This document shows positions 1-12,203 of a DNA stretch of 64,000 bases, piece by piece. Origin of the DNA: Cephalotrichum gorgonifer (taxonomy: Eukaryota > Ascomycota > Sordariomycetes > Microascales > Microascaceae); the NCBI GenBank assembly GCA_900312665.1, contig ONZQ02000001.1:3250665-3314664 (forward strand). Reading direction: 5' to 3'. Position 1 is the stretch's first letter; every line of letters begins with the position of its first letter. The position numbers were made by a program, and so were the translations under genes. Below the pieces are notes generated by a model. The model saw nothing but the letters and a program-made list of their open reading frames with translations. It had not been told where the DNA came from and made no database searches.

Positions 1-1586
1 TCTGTACTACCCCCCCCCCCCTCCCCCCTTTCTTCCTTCCTGCTTCCTCATACTCCCGTTTGTGAACATGTACGATACTTATGAGTACTATCAAGCAAAA
101 GGAAGAGAGATAGGGAGAGTAGATCAGATACCTGAGGCTTCCATCGGTGATTCCTCCCATAGTGGCCGCACCACGGAAGTAGCGGGATCTATGCGCTGAT
201 ACGCTGATACGCTGATACGCGGATACGAGTATCGGTACACGGTGACGGGCACGAGATGAAAACCCGATTTAGGTTCCATGGCTCTTGCCCACACCCTTGG
301 CACCACAGCAACGTCGTCCAATCACCGACTCCCGATACCTATCGGGGAGTGGGAGAGAAAAGATACTGGTTCTGGTTCAAGTGCTGTCTGATTCCGTTCT
401 CCCTCGAAGCTTTGAAGTCCGCATCTCACAGAAATTTGCCCCTGATGTATTTTCTGCCCTGCCCCCCACTCTCCCGTGAGAAAGTTGTGGAAGTATGGCA
501 GCTGTACTAAATCAACCTCAGGGACCTGTTGTTATGTTTGCTGGTGTTTGGGGGACGTGGGGCTCATCCAGGGCGAATTGCCGAAGAAAACCAGATTGGA
601 TGAGGGAAGGCCTGGATGAGCGATTAATAATAGTAGTAGCATCCTCAACAAGTGTTTACTTATTATACTTCGTACTCGTACCGAGGTGCGGTGTATCCAT
701 GTACCCGGCCCAGTAAAAACTAGGGGAGGGAGATATTAATAATATTAACTCGCCACTAATTACCGGCGCGGCGCTCCATAGAAACCCGGGTACCAAAAGG
801 AAAGAACCGAGAGAGCCGGCGATCCTTTCCTGGTTCGTGTCGATTTTCCCGCCCGCGGAATGGATGACAGCTCTTTTCATCGCCGATCGGACAAGGAAGA
901 TCGACGAGACAAAAGACGGGTGTGACATCTGCCGATACTCTATTTCGGGGCGGAACTCGTACACATCTACAAGCGACGCTGGCGCACTGAGACATTTACG
1001 CAAGACGGCAAGCTATGTGGCGCAGGGACAAGAATAGTAATCAGATGCGAGAGTCGGCGAGCACAAGTAATGGAGAGAAGATGATTCTGTGCCAGAAGAG
1101 AGAACGGCTCTGAGTTTGATATTGAACGAAGTAGAGAAAACCGTAGATCTTGCGAGGAACAAGTCAAGATCTCGGCCCCAATCCTCCACTCTCCCGTGGA
1201 AACCCAGGTCCGTTTCCACACCCCTGGTGAAACCGCGCACGCAGCAAAGGTGGCGGTCTCTTTTTCTGACTCCTCCAACTCGGGGACAACACACGGCTCA
1301 AAAAAACAAGTAGGATGGACCGAAACCGGGATCCCGGCCATTATTACCGAATTCTTTTTCGCCGTAAAATTGAAAATAGGGTATTGTCCAAGAAATATAT
1401 CCTCCAAAATTACCGAAACACGCCCGTCTAGTTTGCAGAACGAGTTCCCATTAGATATTTCCCGTATTCGCGCTAAATCCCCAAGCAAGCATCCTTCTCT
1501 TTCGCGCCGCAACCATCGCTGTCATTAAAATGTCGCCCCGGCCCTCGCGGGCCCGGGGATGGTCGTAGTCAGATGGGATGTTGGAT
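1..1586. other. intergenic, no gene supported
   Basis: No reading frame here has fungal codon character, a conserved motif or a plausible intron pattern. The sequence starts with a C-rich homopolymer tract and holds a short tandem repeat near position 200. The stretch just before 1586 is probably the 3' UTR of the minus-strand cell-wall gene. Confidence 0.6.
194..225. repeat. 8-bp tandem repeat (GCTGATAC), four units
   Basis: Three exact GCTGATAC units are followed by one with a single change (GCGGATAC). It is a simple local repeat with no gene around it. Confidence 0.85.
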
Positions 1587-2123
1587 TTAGAGGACGAAGG
1601 CAACGAGACCGGCGAAGGCAGCGAGGCCAGAGCCGACGAGGGTGGCGGCACCAGCGATGACGGGCTCCTCCTCCTCGGGGGTGGGCTCGGGGTAGCTGCC
1701 GGTGGGGGTAGCAGTGGCGTTGCTGGCGGGGACGGTGGGCTCGGGAGCGTAGGTGGGCTCCTCGCAGTCCTCGCACTCAACGACGGTGCTGGTGGTGCAG
1801 GGCTTCTCGATGGTGCAGCCACCGGGGCAGTGGGTGATGGTGACGATGGTGGGCTCGGTGACGGTGATCACGTTGTCGCCATCAGTGATGGTGGTGGGGT
1901 TGGGGCAGTACGTGGTGTACTGGGTGACAACCTCGGTGGCTGCGGATGGCTGTTAGTAAATGGGCGAGTTCCTCAAGACTCCTGTGGGAGGGAGCCTTGT
2001 CTCGCATATCGAGATCGAGTGGGAGAGAAAGAACGTACTGTACGAGACGGTCTCGTTGGAGGCGAGCTTGGAGGCGGAGACGACCGAGGCCGCGGCAACA
2101 GCGAAAGCGACAGCGAACTGCAT
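1587..2123 (-). CDS. small GPI-anchored cell-wall protein (Sed1/CCG-6-like)
   Basis: Two exons, complement(2039..2123) and complement(1587..1939), give 145 aa. The 99-bp intron (1940..2038) has a GTACGT donor, a CTAAC branch site and a CAG acceptor, and removing it restores one frame. The start MQFAVAFAVAAASVVSA is a clean signal peptide with an Ala-x-Ala cleavage site. The mature part is rich in Thr, Ser, Pro and Val with repeated VxTVT-type stretches and paired cysteines (CPGGC, CEDC), then an acidic Pro-rich linker. The last 25 residues (Gly, Ala, then hydrophobic to the stop) look like a GPI-attachment signal. This fits the Sed1/CCG-6 class of abundant structural wall mannoproteins. Its location at the cell surface is an inference from these signals. 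A strong TATA element lies about 160 bp upstream. The exact family is less certain than the secreted, GPI-linked nature. Confidence 0.8.
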
Positions 2124-5100
2124 TTTGACGGTGGGTTTGGATTTCCGAAGGAAAGTATTAAGAGTTGGGTTATTAGGTTAACGAATGTAATTGACTGAAA
2201 AAGTCTGGTGTATTTGGAAAGAATGTATGTGGGTGAAGAGAAGGGAAAGAGAAGAGGCGAAGGAATCTGGACCTGGACAAGACATTATATATACAAGTAC
2301 ATGGGGATGGATGAAATGGACCGATGGATGGATCCTTCCCCTTTTGGCGGGAGATGTGGAATGGACGGATGGAGGGTCGACCCATCCGACGGCACACGCC
2401 CCCTCCCTGGCCCCGTTCCCCTGGCGCCTTTCCTCTTTAGGGTATACGTACTCGAATACATCCTGAGGTACTGAAGTACGGAGTGTCCGTTGGACGAAGA
2501 ACCCCCTAAAGATAGTCGCTGGTCCCACCCTCACCTGACTTGACACACACCCCTTCGCACGGAGACACGATACGAGGCGTTAGGTGCCACGCTAAGTGGG
2601 CGGGTCATGATCATGTCCACTGCTTGGGGACGGGGTGGGCTCGCATGAATTCCCAACTCGCTAGCTTAGATTTTTTTTCTGGATTCTCCTCTTTCTCACG
2701 GTCCCCTCCTCCATGCTTGCAGTCACCAAAAAGGGCGCTCCGCTCCGCTAGAAGCTATTAGCGTTACTTGAAATTGGGACGGGGGACGCCACGATATTAC
2801 AGGCGCGAGTACATCGCCCCGTGCGGACTTACCAAGAACATACGAGCATTTTGCTTGTATCAAAAATGTACGTATCCCCCAATGGAGAGGGTGGGTGGGC
2901 CTCCGCTCTGTCTCCTTCCACTCCTGGGTTTGTGCCTGAATTGGTGTCGCCCCAACCAAGGCCGAACTAACGTATACTTGGTCCAGTTCACAAGCATCCA
3001 GAGACCCAACATCACTTCCCCTGATCCTTGTACCCAAATCGTGTACGAAGTAGTACTACGTACTCCATATCTCAGGAGACCACGCTCGCCGGGACACGCT
3101 AACCTCTCTCGTCAACAAGGCAGAGGCTAGAAGCGTGTACATGGGGGGAGACATGCAACCTGTACTACGAGTACAAGTTCGTTCCTCAAGTAGGTACTAA
3201 GCAAGTCTGCTTTATACGTGTACGAGTACGGGCACTCGTCCTTTTCTTAGTACTTGGCACGCAAACTTCATTAGAGTATTAGTGACCGTTACGCTTGTAC
3301 AAAGCCAGATAAGTAATCGCTCGCTTTACTCATCAATAAGGAATGAGGCGCAATAGAACCGATGCGTCGACGGAGGTTTCGGCTTAGTCTCGATGTCGAC
3401 GGGTCTTTCCTTTCCTTTTTCGCCCCTGAAGAGCCTCTCATTTCTCCTCGTCGGAGTTATGAGAAATACGGGAGGCTCTCCGAGGTCTAGGGATAGCACA
3501 GGGGAGACAGGGGCTAGGAGCCATCAGAAGCGGGTCACTGCATTTGGCTAATGCAGGAACAGGGCCCCCCATGCGTGCGGTGAGCCAACGAACCCTAGTT
3601 AGGTAGGGGCGAGAAGGGGGAGAGGCCTGCGGCCCGCTCTGAGTGGGTGAGTTCACCCCTTGTCGAACGCCAGGACAGCTGATAATTAGGCGCTATTGCC
3701 CAGATACGAGTAAAGGTTGTGGGGGAGGCTTGCCACGACTGAAGTCCAGAATCCTACCAGTACAAGCATGATTGCTCCTCTGAGTACGGAGTACTGTTTC
3801 GGACTTTTGTCAGAGATGAGTGCGGAGTACTAGCAGTTAATACGAGGTCATCTTGCTCCGCTTAGTTGAAGTTCGGTGAAGGACATGCGCTGAGAGCCAT
3901 CAACCCTGTGCCAGGTTTGGGGCCATGTCCTTCCATTACAAGAGTGAGATGATACTGGTTTGCTAACATACTTGTACTCATACTTGTGTGGAAGCTAACT
4001 AATTACGACCAGCTTTGGTAAGATATATGGCGCAAATCAGATGCCCGTATCAGAGGCGTGGATTTGAGGTGTCTTATCGGTCCGGTCGATAAGGTGCCGT
4101 GGTGAGGTTGCGCGAGATGAGGACTTTATTTGTACATGTATTGTCTGCTCAGCACTCAATATCACTACTCGTACGAGCATATTCACGCCAGGCCCTACAT
4201 GTAATTACGAGTATTACCCCTCAAAAGGGCTCTGTTATGTGGCAAAATCTGAGCTCTGCACCCCTTCTCTAGGAGGTACTCGTAGTTTTGGTATGGAGTA
4301 AAACAGACAATATATCGCTAAATTACGGGCTCGTATCGATCGTCTTCCCCACGCCTAGCATTCCGATGTCAGGAGCCTAAGAAAGACCCTGGTTCCCTGT
4401 AAGGCCGTCCGTGTCTCCTTGCAGGATTATTAACCTCATAGTACTAGTTACTCCATAGTCGTACTCGTACCTATACTATACTTGTATATCTCTCTTATCG
4501 GGCTCGCGGCACCTGCCACCATCTCCTGTGATGGTCGCTCCATTAACGACTCGTTACAAGAATACCTTCCCCACCCTTGAATTTTTCACGCCCTGGGCTG
4601 TCTGTTTTCCGGAATTGACAGGTCCCCCTCGCCCAGTCTGGCTCGCCTGCCAACGGCAGCATTGGTTAGTACTTGGGTAAATGAACAGGTGAGAGTGGTG
4701 ATCGCGAGTATCATTCGTATTGTAAACATGAGTAACTAAATATCACCCCAAGACCCAAAATTTTGGATATCCATGTACCCTTCGGTGCGTTTTTCTTCCA
4801 CGCTTCCGGGATAGTGATCACTGATCAAATTAGAGAGAAACATGAACCACGAAGTAGGGTGCAGATAAAGTACCTTTGAACCCACACCTCCTACTACATA
4901 CATACATGAACGTGTGTGTGGTACTTGTATACATGAGTGAGTGGGTAGTACTCGTTCATCCCTTGTCACTCCTATCGTCCCATGGAAACCATGCGTCCTC
5001 TGCATGGCGCGCGCTCTCGGATAAGGAAAAACGACAGGCGACACGCGTTGTTGCTGTTTACCTCCCCGGAAGCTGTGCCGGATGCCGCCCCCCCACACAC

Positions 5101-6007
5101 AAGTTCTCTCTTTCACCTTTCATTGCCCGTCTCAGGACCTACCTGGAAGCCCAGCACACAAGTACGACTCGTATTATTATTGAGCCTAGCCAAACCTTGG
5201 TCTGGACCCTTGACTCTCACCCGACCCCCCTTCTCACAAAGTCCCCTCATTTCCCGGGGCAATACTTGTACGAAGTACGTACAAGGAGCAATATCCCCGA
5301 GGACGAGCAAAGAGTCGCATTCCGGGTTAAGGGATTTTTGGTCAGGCAATATCACTTCGTATGTGGCGCCGCTTTCATCCACGCCCTCGGCGCCCCCATC
5401 GAGTCACGGCGGCTCGGTACCGATCGATCCGCTCGCCACCCGCCTTTTGATTATAAACCTCGTATTTACAAGGGCTCCGTATCTGTATTTGCCTTTATTA
5501 CTTTGCTTCTGATAAACTTACTTGCGTTCATCTAATACCTGTATCAGTGCGCTCAATGCCTTTGATATTTCCACCATGCGAAATGAGGAGGAAATGACGA
5601 GCCGAGTGCTTCCGGCCCCCAACGACTTGTACTCGTCGCGCCCGCACGTACTCGTAAAAGTAAGGAGCTGGTAATACCATCCCCTCATTTAGCCACTATC
5701 ATGGTGAGAAATGCTGCCTCCCGGCTTCCAACATCGCCAGGCTGGGTGGGGGCGCCCCGGACCGCTTGAGTGAGACCTTTCTTCCGGATTGGGTCGGAAT
5801 GACATTCCTCAATTTCGCCTCGACCATCGTACCCTTGGTTCTACGTCATAGGCTATCCCTCACATCGGTGACTACGAATAATGGACAAAAATAGGAACGG
5901 GAGAAAGCATCCGCAGACTGGCGACAACCAAAAAACTCCGCCCAAAATATCGCAAGCCTCTTCAAGAAAAAAAAAACCGAGCTTAAGCGAACAAGCATGC
6001 CATCCTC
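2124..6007. other. long gene-poor interval rich in GTAC/ACGAGTA words
   Basis: About 3.9 kb without a supportable gene. Open frames (for example 4876..5535) lack conserved motifs, and both strands are open in the same places, as expected by chance. The stretch between 2.4 and 5.7 kb carries many short palindromic words of the type GTACTCGTAC, ACGAGTA and CGGAGTAC. The first part holds the promoter of the wall-protein gene, and the last part is presumably the 3' flank of the dienelactone hydrolase gene. No transposon ends, long repeats or domains were seen. Confidence 0.55.
2285..2293 (-). promoter_or_regulatory. TATA box of the cell-wall protein gene
   Basis: The minus strand reads TATATATAA, 162 bp upstream of the ATG at 2123. 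Such a strong TATA element fits a highly expressed wall-protein gene. It is assigned by sequence and distance only. Confidence 0.4.
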
Positions 6008-7125
6008 TCAGTGTTCCTTAACCCACCTGAGCATCTGGTCGTATGCGGTCTCCTGCGCCTCCTTGATCCCCTCGTCGTCGTACTGCCCGACAACGGCAAA
6101 GCCTACGAGTATGCCTAGTTAGCCTCATGCTCCCCCACGTGGAAGTGCGACGACCTCGAAAACTCACCATGTGGCACGCCCGGGTACACCTTGACCTCGT
6201 GCTCGAGATTCGCCGACGCCATTGCGTCCTCACCCAGGGTCCTCACGTCATCCGGGAAAAGCGGGTCGTTCTCGACGCAGACGAGGCTGACGGGCACCTT
6301 CAAGTTCTTGAAGTCGTCGGGGTTGACCGACGCCGCGTGTGCCAGAGCACCCACCTTGATCAGGGGCGCCCGCCTCACGGCACCCGCCTCCTCGTCGACT
6401 GGCCCAGTCGGGGCCGGCGTCTCGCTTCCTAGGAGCAGGATATATCTCCCCCCGATGCAGTACCCCACAGCGTAGATGCCATCCCCGTGCTGGACCGCGT
6501 CGGCGAACTTCTCCTTGCAGCCGTCGACGACCTTGTGGAGAATGGGCAGGATCTTCTCCTCCGTGTGCCGCGCCATCCACATGTCTATCATGAAGCTCTT
6601 GGTAGCCTCAACGGCCCGCATCCTAACCATGTCCAGGAGCGACGACCCCGTGTCCTCTTCCTCAAGTATTGAGGCGTTTGGCGCCGCGTCGCCGTCGAAT
6701 AGGTCCGGCATAGCGACTAAGAAGCCCTCGCTGGCGTACTTGTCTGCCTGTATCTGGTTGTTGACGGATTTGAGGCCGGTTCCTCCCGTGAGGAGGAGCA
6801 GAAGCCGTGCTGGTGCGTGCGGGTAGTCGCTCGGTTTCGAGATGTATACCTGTGTGGAAAGTCAGATCGCTTGCCCCCGATAGCCCGGAACCTGGGTTAT
6901 CGGACCTTCACACCGTTGATGTCAATTATTTCCCCCGTTGCTGCCCGGCCACTTGCTAGATTGCCATGTCAGTACGTAAGACTATACGCGAAGACTGGGC
7001 GTCGTACGTAGTGGTCGGTCCGTAACGCAGTGTTCCCCTGCTACCGGACTCGGCGAAGTCTGTGGTGTGAGTTCTTCCTGCACATCGCTCTCCGGTGCTT
7101 TCGTCGCAATGTTGGGGTCCGCCAT
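6008..7125 (-). CDS. dienelactone hydrolase family protein
   Basis: Four exons, complement(7008..7125), (6906..6955), (6168..6849) and (6008..6102), join with matching phases to 314 aa. The N-terminal part (MADPNIATK..., about 55 aa) leads into the typical fungal DLH start GEIIDINGVKVYISKPSDYP. The alpha/beta-hydrolase core carries the DLH triad: Cys187 in GYCIGG, Asp251 in VENDPLFPDD and His283 in PGVPHG. The cysteine nucleophile separates it from serine esterases. The family hydrolyses dienelactones or related esters and lactones; the substrate here cannot be told from sequence. No targeting signal was found, so a cytosolic place is inferred. The three introns are 52-65 bp. The small 50-bp exon 2 and the donor GTCCGA of intron 2 are the least certain parts, but they restore a conserved stretch. 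Confidence 0.88.
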
Positions 7126-7738
7126 GTTGGAGGAGAGGTGTGGTTTCTGTGATTGACGACGCTGTTGGTTCTCTCGACGAGCTCCTACGTGGCTGCTCCG
7201 CGATTGTGTTTGTTGGTAAGATGGGCGAGAGAGAGCGGCAGGTCGTGGAGAAGGTACCGTTGTGAAAACCGTCGAGGTGAGGAGGATAGGAGGCCTAGAA
7301 CGTCCACACAGAGACGGTTGATAGTTGATGGTTCACTACACAGCCTGGATTGGGAGGACCGATGACGACGCTGACATAGGACAAATATACAGTACTAGTG
7401 ACCTCTTTTGAATTAAAAATTTGTGTGGGATCTAAAGTATATTCTACTTCCTTCTCAGCAATCATACGTCTTAATGGAGCAGACAGGTCCCCGCATTTCC
7501 CCTGAGCCCCTCAGCATTAGGTAATCGGTGGGCCCATTAAACTGACCCCGCCCTGGAAAGAACGCGGTGAAGCACAAACGACGCGTCGCGTGTGGGTTAA
7601 CTCGTCGTCGCCACATTCACCACTTTACAGCCCCCTCCGTGCTCACAAAAATTTGGGGAACAAGGCCTTCTCATCTGTTTGGAACGAGTATTCGACATTT
7701 ACCATCCCGAAGTACACTTGTCCTTCCCAGACTACAAT
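7126..7738. other. divergent intergenic region, DLH and RFA1 promoters
   Basis: 613 bp between the start of the dienelactone hydrolase gene (minus) and the RFA1-like gene (plus). It should hold both promoters. No clear TATA box or further gene was seen. Confidence 0.5.
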
Positions 7739-9830
7739 ATGGATGCTTCAAACGCCCTCTCGAGGGGCTGGTTACAGTATGCGTGATTCCCGTTGTGTGC
7801 AGAAGCTGTCTGCTCAGGCCCCCCACCGACTGACACGATTCTAGTTCCATCTTCTTCGAGGATGAAGCAGCCGCCGAGCGATTCCCGAACCCCGTTGTAC
7901 AGATCCTCACCATCAAGCCCATGGGCGCAAAGCAGGAGGGCGGGTCGGAGAGGTACCGTCTTGTCGTCAGTGATGGCGAGTTGTTCTGCCAGGGCATGGT
8001 TGCCACCCAGTCGCACCACCTCATCATCGAGCAGCAGCTGGACGCCTACAAGATCGTCAGGATCAAGCAATACCAGAAGAACGTCATAAATAAGAAACGG
8101 TTAGCCCTGCCCCCCTCTTCTCCAACACTCAAGACTCGGCCTGTTCACCGCACAGGAATAAAAAAAGGCAGCTTGCTGACGTACAGTTCGACCCCCTGCA
8201 GCATCCTCGTCGTGCTCGACCTCGAGCTCATTCCCTCCTACGGTGTCCAGCCGAAGATCGGAGACCCCAAGAATGTGCCCCTCGTCGGAGAAGAGGATAA
8301 CCTCAAGCCCATCACGGGAACCAACTTTTACGGCCAGAAGACCGAGGAGAAGAAGCCAAACGTCAGCATGGTCCCATCACTTCCGTCACGGCCGGTGCAT
8401 GATACCCGGCCCCGCGCCAACATCTACCCCATCGAAGCCCTGTCGCCATACACCCATGCCAAGTGGACGATCCGGGCCCGCGTCACCACAAAGAGCGAGA
8501 TCAAGCGCTGGCAAAAACCCAACAGCAGCGGGGGCAAGCTCTTCAGCGCCAACTTCCTGGACGAGAGCGGCGAGATCAGGGCCACGGGCTTCAACGACCA
8601 GGTGGACCAGTTCTACGACCTACTGCAGCCCGGTCAGGTCTACTACATCACAAGCCCTTGCAGGATCGCCCTTGCAAAGAAGCAATTCTCCAACCTCCCG
8701 AACGACTACGAGCTCATGTTGGAACATGACACTGTCATCGAGAAGGCCGAGGACCAGGGCAGCGTGCCGCAGGTTCGCTTCAACTTCTGCAACCTGGCAG
8801 ATCTAAAGGAGGTGGAGAAGGAGGCGACGGTGGACGTGATCGGGATTCTGAAGGAGGTCGACGACGTGAACACGTTCGAGGCGAAGTCGTCAGGCAAGTC
8901 GTACAGCAAGCGTGATCTCACCATTGTCGATGACAGTGGGTACTCGATCCGCCTGACGATCTGGGGCCAGACGGCCACCGGGTTCGACTCGTCTCCCGAG
9001 TCCGTCGTGGCGTTCAGGGGTGTCAAGGTCTCCGACTTTGGCGGCCGCAGCCTGAGCCTCCTGTCCTCGGGCACCATGGCCGTCGACCCGGACATCCCGG
9101 ACGCGCACCGCCTCAAGGGCTGGTACGACTCGCAGGGCCGCAACGACCAGTTCGCCACGCACATCAACCTCGCGACGGTCGGCGGCGCCACGGGCCGCAA
9201 GGACGAGTCCAAGCTCGTTAGCCAGATCAAGGATGAGGGGCTCGGGATGGAGAACCCGGACTACTTCACGCTAAAGGCCACCATCGTGTACATCAAGCAG
9301 GACAACATCGCCTACCCGGCCTGCCCCAACCAGGGCTGCAGCAAGAAGGTCTCGCAGATGCCCGACGACACGTGGCGGTGCGAGAGGTGTGAGGCGTCGT
9401 TCCCGGCGCCGAACTACAGGTACATCATGAGCATCAACGTCTGCGACCACACGGGGCAGATCTGGCTGAGCTGCTTCGACGACGTGGGCAAGATGATACT
9501 GGGGGTGCCGGCGGATAAGGTCATGGAGCTGAAGGAGGAGGGCGGCGACCTGGCCGCCGGGCCGGTGTTCGAGGAGGCGAACTGCCGGAGGTATAACTTC
9601 CGGTGTCGTGCGAAGATGGAGACGTTCCAGGAGCAGGAGAAGTAAGTTTCCGCCAAAAAAAAAAAAAACCCCTTGTCGTCCTCGTGACTGTCTAGGGGGG
9701 AGGCGCGACTATTTGACTAACATGACGCGTTCCTAGGATCCGATACCAGGCCCTGAGCGCCGCGCCGATCGACTTCAAGTCCGAGGGGAATAAGTTAGCG
9801 GAGCAGATCAAGCAATACAGCATAAACTAA
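7739..9830 (+). CDS. replication protein A large subunit (RPA70/Rfa1)
   Basis: Four exons, 7739..7776, 7845..8099, 8202..9641 and 9737..9830, give 608 aa, the usual family length. Order: N-terminal protein-interaction OB fold (about 1-105), Pro-rich linker, then DNA-binding OB folds A (from about 183, HAKWTIRARV), B and C. Fold C holds the C4 zinc ribbon, with cysteines in CPNQGC and CERCEASF (about 470-493). The C-terminus EGNKLAEQIKQYSIN is the conserved trimerisation helix. The product binds single-stranded DNA in the RPA heterotrimer in the nucleus during replication, repair and recombination. Intron 2 (8100..8201) is 102 bp, a multiple of three, and has no in-frame stop, so unspliced mRNA stays open. 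The start at 7739 was chosen because it reads straight into exon 2 (SRGWLHSIFFEDE); a further upstream exon is not excluded. Confidence 0.93.
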
Positions 9831-10558
9831 AGAGCCCGACGCGGTATTCGAACTTTGGAGGGGACGGATTGGGGGGACGGAGGACGAGGGATGGGGGAGG
9901 GCATTGGTTCTAGGCTGAGGGCCGACGCGGAGTAGAAACAAAGCGAGTGAGCGCAAGTGAGCGCTGCCGCATCATTTTTATGTACACGGTGAGAAGAAGT
10001 TCACGGTAACGTTCGATGTTATACATGTTACCAAGAAGAGGGAAAAGGGGGGGGTGGGGGTGTATGGGGTATAGGTATGTAATTTACTTCAAATGCTAGA
10101 TGAAATGGGACAAGAAAGATAAAATAACAACTACGTATGAGCGATATGAGAAGGAGGAGAGAAAAAAAATGGTATCGTAGAACATGTATTCGCTAGTGGT
10201 AGTGGTCTCCCTCTTGGATGACTTGTCTCTGAAACAAATCACCTCTCCCCCATCCATACCCTTTTTTCCTTTCCCCTTGATCGCAACCTCACATCATCTA
10301 TCCACTTTTTGGCCTCATTAAGTTACCCGTTGCGCCTTCGTCTCGTAGGTGGTCATCAGCCCTCGTAGCGCTCAAGTCATGCATGCATGTTCGTTGCCCC
10401 CCCCCTTTTGGTACGTCCACATGCTCAAAGTAAAGTCTCGTCGCACCGACCTGGGAGATCGGGATAATCCCCCCCCAACTTATCCTATCTTAAATAAACC
10501 CCTTCAACGACTCCAGTAGCACCGAAAGATGATGGGAGGCGCCACCCCCTCCAGTCTG
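9831..10558. other. convergent intergenic region
   Basis: Stop codons of the RFA1-like gene (plus) and the CSN3 gene (minus) face each other across 728 bp. It contains G- and A-rich tracts and presumably both 3' UTRs. No gene was seen. Confidence 0.6.
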
Positions 10559-12203
10559 CTAACCCTCCGAAGGGCCGACGCCGAGCATCAGGTCTTCGTC
10601 CTCGATCTGGTTCTCGAAGTCGACGCCCAGGTCGTGCATCCTCCCTTCGGGGTCCTTCTCCCTCCGCCTCTTCTCCTGGCGCATGTACTTGACGTACTCC
10701 TGGTTCCGCGCCAGCCCCGCGTTGGTCGTCTTGAAGACGGCGCTCACGACGTCGAGGTCCGCCGTGGCGGCGGCCACCTGCCTCGCGAATTCGGCCTCTG
10801 TGAGGGCCCCCTCCGACGCCTGCAGGAACTCGAGGTACTCGGGCTGGCCGTCGCCGGGCGACTGGAGGCGGCCGTCGAGCACCTTGGCCTCGATCATGGC
10901 CCTCACCAGCTGGAGGACCTCCCCGTCGGTCTCGAGGCTCTTCCCCGTCACGGCGCTCTGGCTCAGCTGGCGGATCTCGGAGATGCTGATCTTGGAGTAC
11001 AGGTCCCCAAGGCGTACGATCTGCCACTTTTGGAAGGAGACGAGGACCTCGTCGACGAGGCCCAGGTTTCTGTCGGCGGCGAAAGTACTCTTGTGCTGCC
11101 TCTTGTGTTCTAGCAGGCCGGAGGCGTCCTCTTCGGCGAAGTAGGTATCGAGACGGACGTATGGTTCCCCCGAAGTCTCGTAGGCGAGGGTCGTCGCGGC
11201 CGACGGGGAGCCGGGGAGGCCGATGATGCGACCGTGTAGGATCAGGCTGACAAGGACCCACTTGTAAAAGGCCTGGACCATTATGGAGCTCACGGCGACC
11301 TCGTCGGTTGGGAAATTGATGCACCGCTCGAGGGCATCCAGTGCAGGGGCCCATCTCCTCTCCTGGATGAATATCAGGGCGCGCATCATGTCGTATTCGA
11401 GTACGCTGGAGGTGGTGAGATCGGCCGTGAGGCCGGTATACTTCGTGATGTACGCGACGGGAGCTAGTAACTCATCGCAGAGGAGCTTGGGTTGGGAGGT
11501 GGGATCGGGGTAGAAGATGGCGGGTTTCTCGAGGATGGGGCGGGCCTCGTCGATGCAGCCGGTGCTATAAACCAGGTTGGCGAACACGGAGTGGGTAGAT
11601 GTGAACACCGACCCCGAGGGGTCGAGTCTCAAGAGGGCAGTCGCCACAGCATCAACGGAGACGGCTGGCTGGATAAAAAGTCACGATAGTTAGTATTAGT
11701 CCCGGCACATCACATGGGTAGTAAGTAGATGGCGCACGGAGCTCGAGCCCTTACCGAATAGACCTTGTTGAGTAAGACATATTCCATGATCGACCTGAAG
11801 GATGTGCCGACATATCGAACTTGCCGCTGGTCGAACAAGACGAGGCACTCGATAATCTGGTTCAGGAATGTGTGGTGCGGGAGGAGCGTCTTCGGTTCGG
11901 TCCTTAAGACGGCGTCGATGACGGAGACGTAAGAGGCTGTGTGAAGGTCGGCTTGGAGGTTCTGCGGTGGTCGGGTTAGGTTCCATGATCGAGTCGAGCT
12001 TAATCCTTCTCGGCTCGGGTAGGGTACGGCAGACGTACGCTAAGTATGTGTTCGGCCTTGGCCAGAATGATGGATCGGTGTTTCCGGATGAGGCCGTCGA
12101 GGGAGGACACATGGGCGACCAGGGAGTCATGGTAGAGCCTGTCCGTCTTCGGAAAGCCCGAGTCAGGCGGGAAGGCCTTGAGGCCACTGATGCAGTCGTC
12201 CAT
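10559..12203 (-). CDS. COP9 signalosome subunit 3
   Basis: Three exons, complement(12039..12203), (11755..11961) and (10559..11668), all joined in phase 0, give 493 aa. The introns (77 and 86 bp) have GTACGT and GTAAGG donors and CAG acceptors. The protein is helical throughout. The region around SGSVFTSTHSVFANLVYSTG and the C-terminal PCI/winged-helix part (YSKISISEIRQLSQSAV, then AKVLDGRLQ) match what I know of fungal CSN3. An acidic tail follows. CSN3 is a scaffold subunit of the COP9 signalosome, which removes Nedd8 from cullins; in fungi the complex affects development and light responses. The start MDDCISGLKAFPPD was chosen because it is the first Met of the conserved N-terminal helix. 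Confidence 0.85.

Noticed and set aside
4876..5535. 219-codon open frame in the gene-poor left region
   Set aside because: Several frames on both strands are open here at once, the product has no motif or domain, and no promoter or intron pattern supports it.
10485..11354. 289-codon frame antisense in phase to CSN3
   Set aside because: Arg/Pro-rich shadow of the CSN3 coding strand in another frame, typical for GC-rich exons.
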